In this document: positions 6,305 through 9,634 of the stretch, one piece after another
Numbering within the stretch: the first letter of the stretch is position 1
How the letters are laid out: every line of letters starts with the position of its first letter
NCBI GenBank assembly: GCA_902795625.1
Contig: CADBLW010000064.1
Location: forward strand, 1 to 9,634
Origin: an uncultured Lachnospiraceae bacterium
GTDB lineage: Bacteria > Bacillota > Clostridia > Lachnospirales > Lachnospiraceae
Length of the DNA stretch: 9,634 bases
Direction of reading: 5' to 3'
Translations under genes and position numbers: made by a program
Notes under the pieces: generated by a model
Databases searched by the model: none
What the model was told of the DNA's origin: nothing
Seen by the model: only the letters and a program-made list of their open reading frames with translations

Positions 6305-7502
6305 GACGATCGGCCGTCTGGCCGGAATTCTTATGCTCCTGATTGCTGCGGTGCTTCTGTTCGCCGGGGATCGCCGCGCGAAGGCGGCGGGGGACCTCGA
6401 CGAGATCCTTGACTACACCATTACGGTGGACCTCAACCCGGACGGAACGCTGAACATGGTCTACCATATAGAATGGAAGGTTCTCGATGACGACAGCGAA
6501 GGACCTCTCACGTGGGTTCAGATCGGTGTGCCCAACAAGCACTATTCGGATTACAAGGCGCTGACCGACACTATTAAAAGTATCAAAAGCTACAACAACG
6601 GCGGCGAGACCAAACTGAGGATCGATTTCGACAAAATGTATTATGAAGGAGAAGTTGTCACCTTCGAGTTCAGCTTCACCCAGGACTATATGTATCAGAT
6701 GAACTATCTGACCGAGGGCGAAACGGTGTACGAGTTCACACCGGGATGGTTCAATGATCTTTATGTCGACAAACTCACTATCCGCTGGAATGCCGATCAG
6801 GCGGAGTCGTGGACCCCGTCCTGCGAGGTTGTTGACGGATATCTGTGCTGGACGACGGAGCTTGCCAACGGCGAAAAATACACCGTATCGATCACATATC
6901 CGAACGAGGCATTTTCCTTTGACTCGACCAAGACCATTGAGCGCTCCGTCGCGGAGGACTCCGGTGACGGCGGCTGGATCGCCGTGATCATCGTCGTCGT
7001 GTTCTTTATCGGCTTCTTCATATTCATCTGTGTCTTTGCGGCAGTGATCTACAAAGTCGGCGCATGCTTCGGCATGAACACGGACAAGAAGATTACCCGT
7101 ACCCGCGTCGAGTACTACCCGACCTGCCCGGGTTGCGGCGGACCGCGCACGGAGGGCAAGGACAACTGCGAGTACTGCGGCCGCAGCTTCATCAAGAGTG
7201 AGGAGAAGATTGAGGAGAAGGATATCCCCGAGGAGGAGAAGGAACTTCGCAACCACAAGACAAACGGACTCTACCGCTATTCCTCCTCTCCGAACACCTA
7301 CGTGCGCGTGAATGTGATCAATGTACCCAGACCCAGATCGACATCAACCACCCGTTCCTCGGGCGGCTGTGCCCACAGCTCCTGCGCATGCGCATGCGCC
7401 TGCGCCTGTGCCTGCGCCGGCGGCGGCCGTGCCGGCTGCACCACCAAAGATTTCTACCGCACCAACCTGAAACTTCGTCACCTGCAAAAACACAATAAAT
7501 GA
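6294..7502 (+). CDS. Membrane-anchored protein with zinc ribbon and Cys-Ala repeat tail, possible radical SAM substrate
   Basis: 402 residues, start ATG 6294 with AAGGAGG at 6281-6287, overlapping the radical SAM stop by 11 nt. Residues 1-31 are a signal peptide (basic start, hydrophobic LAGILMLLIAAVLLF, cleavage likely after A29-K-A31). Residues 33-225 form a strand-rich outside domain, loosely DUF2207-like (ITVDLNPDGTLNMVYHIEW). W228-I252 is a strongly hydrophobic membrane helix. On the inferred cytoplasmic side come a zinc ribbon (C278, C281, C292, C295), a Glu/Lys-rich linker (about 300-320), a Ser/Arg/Asn-rich linker, and the tail: C359-AHSS, six Cys-Ala pairs from C364 to A375, GGGRAGC382, then TTKDFYRTN and a basic end. 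The eight tail cysteines follow no zinc-ribbon spacing. Function is unknown. The coupling to the radical SAM gene suggests the tail is modified, but metal binding or lipid/thiol anchoring are alternatives. It is the last gene of the run. Confidence 0.85.
   Translation: MKTKTIGRLAGILMLLIAAVLLFAGDRRAKAAGDLDEILDYTITVDLNPDGTLNMVYHIEWKVLDDDSEGPLTWVQIGVPNKHYSDYKALTDTIKSIKSYNNGGETKLRIDFDKMYYEGEVVTFEFSFTQDYMYQMNYLTEGETVYEFTPGWFNDLYVDKLTIRWNADQAESWTPSCEVVDGYLCWTTELANGEKYTVSITYPNEAFSFDSTKTIERSVAEDSGDGGWIAVIIVVVFFIGFFIFICVFAAVIYKVGACFGMNTDKKITRTRVEYYPTCPGCGGPRTEGKDNCEYCGRSFIKSEEKIEEKDIPEEEKELRNHKTNGLYRYSSSPNTYVRVNVINVPRPRSTSTTRSSGGCAHSSCACACACACACAGGGRAGCTTKDFYRTNLKLRHLQKHNK
7383..7418 (+). repeat. Six tandem hexamers (TGC/TGT-GCM) encoding (Cys-Ala)6
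   Basis: Six consecutive 6-bp units, TGCGCA twice then TGCGCC-type variants, encode the Cys-Ala tail. The first 16 or so bases alternate purine and pyrimidine. Synonymous third positions vary (GCA/GCC, TGC/TGT) while every codon stays Cys or Ala, which suggests selection on the protein and not recent slippage alone. Confidence 0.85.
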
Positions 7503-7506
7503 CACC

Positions 7507-7529
7507 ATGCCCCCAGGCAATATGGGCAT
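7507..7529 (+). other. Small inverted repeat just after the Cys-rich gene
   Basis: ATGCCC 7507-7512 pairs with GGGCAT 7524-7529 around an 11-nt loop, four bases after the stop codon. No T-run follows, so it is a hairpin that could cap the 3' end of the operon mRNA but not a textbook intrinsic terminator. Confidence 0.4.
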
Positions 7530-7538
7530 CAGTGGTCT

Positions 7539-7725
7539 AAGTACGGCCGTCAGACGGCTCCAGCCGACTAAAGAAAATCGCTTCATTCTCATAACCAGGC
7601 CGTTTCTGCGGCACTCGCTTCGCTCGAACAGTCCTCGAAACGGCCTAATCGAGTTCGCGATTTCCAAGTCGACTTCCCGGTGAGCGCTGCTCACCGGGAA
7701 TACCGCAAGTCTGACGGCCGCACTT
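7539..7725. repeat. Nested imperfect long inverted repeat (about 187 bp)
   Basis: Four pairs of arms are nested symmetrically. 7539-7555 pairs with 7709-7725 (16 of 17 bp, core CGGCCGTCAGAC). CGACT 7565-7569 pairs with AGTCG 7667-7671. AAATCGC 7575-7581 pairs with GCGATTT 7657-7663. AGGCCGTTT 7597-7605 pairs with AAACGGCCT 7638-7646. A separate 12-bp hairpin (7674-7700) is inserted in the right arm. There is no transposase frame and no obvious target-site duplication. It could be a MITE- or REP-like element or a structured 3' RNA region; I cannot name a family. Confidence 0.7.
7674..7700 (+). repeat. Perfect 12-bp hairpin with 3-nt loop
   Basis: TTCCCGGTGAGC 7674-7685 is followed by GCT and then its exact reverse complement at 7689-7700. 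It has no T-run after it (TACCGCAAG), so it is not a standard terminator. It sits inside the right arm of the larger inverted repeat. Confidence 0.8.
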
Positions 7726-7731
7726 GCCATG

Positions 7732-7749
7732 ATGCCCGCCTGCGGGCAT
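7732..7749 (+). repeat. Short GC-rich hairpin
   Basis: ATGCCCGC 7732-7739 and GCGGGCAT 7742-7749 are exact reverse complements with two bases between, folding as about a 7-bp stem with a 4-nt loop. The left arm and the first bases of the right arm share CCCGCCTGC with the tandem repeats 120 bp downstream. Confidence 0.65.
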
Positions 7750-7806
7750 GGCTGATTACTTGGCTTTTGCGGAGCCGGTGCCAAACGATTGCGAGGCGGC
7801 GCGAAG

Positions 7807-7847
7807 AATTGTCGCAGCGAACGATTTACTTCGTTCGCGAGACAATT
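7807..7847 (+). repeat. Two-part hairpin (7 bp + 8 bp) before the tandem repeats
   Basis: AATTGTC 7807-7813 pairs with GACAATT 7841-7847, and inside it GCGAACGA 7817-7824 pairs with TCGTTCGC 7831-7838 around the loop TTTACT. A 3/2-nt internal loop separates the stems. The next 10 bases lead straight into the 27-bp repeats. Confidence 0.75.
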
Positions 7848-7857
7848 ACTATCGCGC

Positions 7858-7992
7858 ACAGCCGACCCGCCTGCCGTAGGTGGTACAGCCGACCCGCCTG
7901 CCGTAGGTGACACAGCCGACCCGCCTGCCGTAGGTGACACAGCCGACCCGCCTGCCGTAGGTGGTACAGCCGACCCGCCTCTCGTAGGTGGA
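7858..7992. repeat. Five tandem copies of a 27-bp repeat
   Basis: Units start at 7858, 7885, 7912, 7939 and 7966. The shared core is GACCCGCCTGCCGTAGGTG, preceded by ACAGCC. Units differ only in the last two bases (GT, AC, AC, GT), except the fifth, where CTGCCG has become CTCTCG and the end is GA. Inside each unit CCGCCT can pair with AGGTGG (one G-T wobble) around a 5-nt loop, in full in units 1, 4 and 5 and less the outer pair in 2 and 3. A 27-bp unit keeps frames open on both strands, giving apparent proteins with nine-residue repeats; these have no ribosome site and I treat them as artefacts. The array ends 18 bp before the rpsL promoter. Confidence 0.85.
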
Positions 7993-8010
7993 AATTCCGC
8001 AAAATACTGC

Positions 8011-8039
8011 TTGACATTGGACAGTGAGTTCACTATAAT
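8011..8039 (+). promoter_or_regulatory. Perfect-consensus sigma-A promoter of the str operon
   Basis: TTGACA at 8011-8016 and TATAAT at 8034-8039 match both consensus boxes in full with the ideal 17-nt spacer. Transcription should begin near 8046 and give a leader of about 128 nt before rpsL. Such strength fits a ribosomal-protein operon. Confidence 0.92.
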
Positions 8040-8052
8040 CTAACTTGCGCGC

Positions 8053-8096
8053 TTTTGGGCACTTCTATTTGTGTGCCCGAAAACCGCAGGTTTTTT
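8053..8096 (+). terminator. Terminator-like attenuator in the rpsL leader
   Basis: A first hairpin pairs TTTTGGGCAC 8053-8062 with GTGCCCGAAA 8073-8082 (one T-G wobble). Overlapping it, AAAACC 8080-8085 pairs with GGTTTT 8089-8094 around GCA, running into a T-rich tract (TTTTTTCTTTT to 8100). Because the two stems share 8080-8082 they compete. GCAGG 8086-8090 can also pair with CCTGC 8110-8114, which would break the second stem. The layout suits attenuation of the str operon. The ligand, if any, is unknown, and processing or simple read-through are alternatives. Confidence 0.45.
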
Positions 8097-8100
8097 CTTT

Positions 8101-8119
8101 TGCAGTATACCTGCAGTAT
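8101..8119 (+). repeat. Direct repeat TGCAGTAT x2 in the rpsL leader
   Basis: TGCAGTAT occurs at 8101-8108 and 8112-8119, an 11-bp period. TGCAG 8101-8105 and CTGCA 8111-8115 also form a 5-bp stem. It may be part of the leader's alternative folding or a protein site; nothing decides between these. Confidence 0.45.
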
Positions 8120-8173
8120 GCAACCACACATTCTGTTGTTTACAGAAGAATAATCTGAACAGGAGGTAATAGG

Positions 8174-8596
8174 ATGCCTACATTTAACCAGTTAGTACGC
8201 AAGGGTCGTGAAGTTCACGCGACCAAGTCCACCGCTCCGGCTCTCCAGAGAGGCTTCAACTCCCTGAAGAAGAAGGCAACGGACACCTCTGCTCCGCAGA
8301 AGAGAGGCGTATGTACGGCAGTACGTACCGCGACTCCTAAGAAGCCGAACTCGGCTCTTCGTAAGATCGCCCGTGTACGTCTGAGCAACGGTATGGAAGT
8401 TACGAGCTATATCCCCGGCGAAGGACACAACCTTCAGGAGCATAGTGTCGTGCTGATCCGTGGCGGTCGTGTAAAGGACCTTCCCGGTACCCGTTATCAT
8501 ATCATCCGCGGTACTCTGGATACCGCCGGCGTAGCTAAGAGACGCCAGGCTCGTTCCAAGTACGGCGCTAAGCGCCCGAAAGACGCTAAGAAGTAA
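8174..8596 (+). CDS. rpsL: 30S ribosomal protein S12
   Basis: S12 lies at the decoding centre of the small subunit. The protein has 140 residues, with ATG 8174 preceded by AGGAGG at 8161-8166. It begins MPTFNQLVRKGRE and includes QKRGVCTAVRTATPKKPNS, the classic S12 block. Relative to E. coli it carries a 13-residue insertion (around residues 26-40) typical of Gram-positive S12. K56 and K101 correspond to the E. coli positions 43 and 88 where streptomycin resistance changes arise, and P104 to 91. All are the ordinary sensitive-type residues. D102 in GGRVKDLPG is the position that RimO methylthiolates in species having that enzyme. First gene of the str operon; its own strong promoter lies 135 nt upstream and rpoC is not adjacent in this window. 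Confidence 0.98.
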   Translation: MPTFNQLVRKGREVHATKSTAPALQRGFNSLKKKATDTSAPQKRGVCTAVRTATPKKPNSALRKIARVRLSNGMEVTSYIPGEGHNLQEHSVVLIRGGRVKDLPGTRYHIIRGTLDTAGVAKRRQARSKYGAKRPKDAKK

Positions 8597-8598
8597 TT

Positions 8599-8615
8599 TT
8601 CCGTAATATACGGAA
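8599..8615 (+). other. Hairpin just after the rpsL stop
   Basis: TTCCGTA 8599-8605 and TACGGAA 8609-8615 are exact reverse complements with a 3-base loop, two bases beyond the stop codon. The following sequence (GCAGTTTCAGG) lacks a T-run. It may be an mRNA processing or stability element between rpsL and rpsG. Confidence 0.5.
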
Positions 8616-8664
8616 GCAGTTTCAGGAATTTTTCATTACTTAAAATGCAGGGCTGAATTTTCCG

Positions 8665-8684
8665 AGGACGGCACAGCCGTTCCT
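8665..8684 (+). promoter_or_regulatory. Bulged hairpin in the rpsL-rpsG spacer, possible S7 control site
   Basis: AGGACGGC 8665-8672 pairs with GCCGT-T-CCT 8676-8684, leaving one T bulged and loop ACA. In E. coli S7 represses its operon through an RNA structure in the S12-S7 spacer. This 216-nt spacer is long for a str operon and structured, so a comparable role is possible. I see no sequence match to the E. coli site. Confidence 0.3.
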
Positions 8685-8812
8685 GTCGCAGAGACTTGTG
8701 GTTGCATATGCGAGTGAAAATACAAGCGAGCATGAACACAGTAATGTGAGTACCGAAGAATTAATCTTACCGGGAGCTTAGGCTTTCGGGAATAATTAAG
8801 GAGGGAAGCAAC

Positions 8813-9283
8813 GTGCCACGTAAAGGACATATTCAGAAAAGAGACGTTCTGGCGGATCCGGTTTACAACAGCAAGGTTGTAACCAAGCTGATCAACAATG
8901 TCATGCTTGACGGCAAGAAGGGAACCGCACAGAAGATCGTTTACGGCGCATTTGAGCAGATTGCTGCCAAGAGCGGCAAGGAAGCCATGGAAGTCTTCGA
9001 GGCTGCCATGAACAACCTTATGCCTCTTCTTGAGGTTAAGGCCCGCCGTATCGGTGGTGCTACCTATCAGGTGCCCGTGGATGTGAGACCGGACAGACGC
9101 CAGGCTCTGGCGCTCCGCTGGCTGACCATGTTCTCGCGCAAGAGAAGCGAGAAGACGATGGTTGACCGTCTCGCAAACGAGATCCTTGACGCATCCAACA
9201 ATACCGGTAATGCAGTCAAGAGAAAAGAAGATATGCACAAGATGGCAGAGGCGAACAAGGCATTCTCGCACTATCGCTGGTAA
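8813..9283 (+). CDS. rpsG: 30S ribosomal protein S7
   Basis: S7 binds the 3' major domain of 16S rRNA, nucleates assembly of the 30S head and contacts E-site tRNA. It has 156 residues, the usual length. The start is GTG 8813, set by AAGGAGGG at 8798-8805 and by the family N-terminus MPRKGHIQKRDVLADPVYNS. Other family blocks are LINNVMLDGKKG, PLLEVKARRIGGATYQVPVD (rRNA binding), LRWLTMFSRKRSEKTM and the ending KAFSHYRW. It lies 216 nt after rpsL and 36 nt before fusA in the conserved S12-S7-EF-G order. In other bacteria S7 is the translational repressor of this operon. Confidence 0.98.
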   Translation: MPRKGHIQKRDVLADPVYNSKVVTKLINNVMLDGKKGTAQKIVYGAFEQIAAKSGKEAMEVFEAAMNNLMPLLEVKARRIGGATYQVPVDVRPDRRQALALRWLTMFSRKRSEKTMVDRLANEILDASNNTGNAVKRKEDMHKMAEANKAFSHYRW

Positions 9284-9305
9284 TGCCTGTCGCGGTCTGA
9301 AGTTT

Positions 9306-9311
9306 AGGAGG
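9306..9311 (+). promoter_or_regulatory. Ribosome binding site deciding the fusA TTG start
   Basis: AGGAGG lies 8 nt before TTG 9320. No in-frame ATG occurs before the G1 motif of EF-G, and the sequence from the TTG reads MAGREYPLERTRNIGIMAH, as EF-G should, so the TTG is the start. Confidence 0.85.
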
Positions 9312-9319
9312 ACAAATTT

Positions 9320-9634
9320 TTGGCTGGAAGAGAATACCCGCTGGAGAGAACCCGTAACATCGGTATCATGGCTCACATCGATGCCGGTAAGACGACTCTC
9401 ACCGAGCGTATCCTGTATTACACAGGTCTCAATTACAAAATCGGTGATACTCACGAAGGCACCGCTACCATGGACTGGATGGAGCAGGAGCAGGAGCGTG
9501 GTATCACGATCACTTCTGCCGCAACCACCTGCCATTGGACTTTGGAAGAGAACAACAAGCCGAAGCCCGGTGAGCTGGAGCATCGTATCAACATCATTGA
9601 TACCCCCGGCCACGTGGACTTCACCGTCGAGGTA
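9320..9634 (+). CDS. fusA: Elongation factor G, N-terminal part (3' end outside window)
   Basis: EF-G is the GTPase that moves tRNA and mRNA through the ribosome and, with RRF, helps recycle it. 105 codons are visible, from TTG 9320 to the window edge, without a stop. GTPase motifs: G1 AHIDAGKTT (P-loop), switch I/G2 RGITITSAATT with the conserved Thr, and G3 DTPGHVDF. The stretch EENNKPKPGELEHRINI before G3 is a little longer than in many EF-Gs but is in a known variable turn. It follows rpsG by 36 nt as third gene of the str operon. The TTG start is unusual for such an abundant protein but is backed by a strong ribosome site. Confidence 0.96.
   Translation, partial: MAGREYPLERTRNIGIMAHIDAGKTTLTERILYYTGLNYKIGDTHEGTATMDWMEQEQERGITITSAATTCHWTLEENNKPKPGELEHRINIIDTPGHVDFTVEV

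Noticed and set aside
7858..7992. CRISPR array
   Set aside because: Units are directly contiguous with no unique spacers and no cas genes are present; this is a simple tandem repeat.
7344..8033. Minus-strand frame of 229 codons with GGSAV-type nine-residue repeats
   Set aside because: The repeats arise because the 27-bp tandem unit is divisible by three. The frame has no plausible ribosome site, runs over hairpins and into the Cys-rich gene, and its start lies over the rpsL promoter.
7789..8043. Plus-strand frame with TADPPAVGG repeats
   Set aside because: Same artefact of the 27-bp array; no Shine-Dalgarno, and it runs through the -35 and -10 boxes of the rpsL promoter.

Overview
The window is about 9.6 kb of moderately GC-rich DNA, and every gene I can support is on the + strand. 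Strong AGGAGG-type ribosome binding sites, the Gram-positive form of S12, a type III (CoaX) pantothenate kinase and a small protein of the kind I associate with Lachnospiraceae (DUF6145-like) all suggest a Clostridia-class Firmicute, probably Lachnospiraceae. That assignment is inference from gene content, not from a marker search.

Layout. (1) Positions 2-2899: the 3' end of truA (tRNA pseudouridine synthase), ornithine carbamoyltransferase, a small conserved protein of unknown function, and coaX, which overlaps that small gene by 17 nt. (2) Positions 2900-3158 hold no convincing gene, only weak hairpins, and end at a probable promoter. (3) Positions 3236-7502: a tight run of four genes. These are dusB (TTG start), an MmcQ/YjbR-MGMT fusion starting 1 nt after the dusB stop, a radical SAM/SPASM enzyme, and a secreted/membrane protein whose start overlaps the radical SAM stop by 11 nt. 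(4) Positions 7503-8010: a gene-free stretch packed with inverted repeats and a five-copy 27-bp tandem repeat. (5) Positions 8011-9634: the head of the str operon. It has a perfect-consensus promoter, a structured leader with a terminator-like hairpin, rpsL (S12), rpsG (S7) and the first 105 codons of fusA (EF-G, TTG start; runs off the window).

Most interesting region. The radical SAM enzyme (CX3CX2C cluster motif and C-terminal SPASM-like cysteines) is translationally coupled to a 402-residue protein. That protein has a signal peptide, an outside domain, one membrane helix, a four-cysteine zinc ribbon and a cytoplasm-facing tail of six Cys-Ala dipeptides followed by GGGRAGC. The arrangement looks like a peptide-modifying enzyme and its substrate, with the modifiable segment sitting at the end of a large membrane protein and not in a short precursor peptide. 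This is a hypothesis from gene order and motifs only.

The remaining genes are housekeeping: tRNA modification (truA, dusB), arginine metabolism, CoA synthesis and translation. The repeat block separates the membrane-protein operon from the str operon. I see no rRNA, tRNA, CRISPR array, transposase or phage gene.
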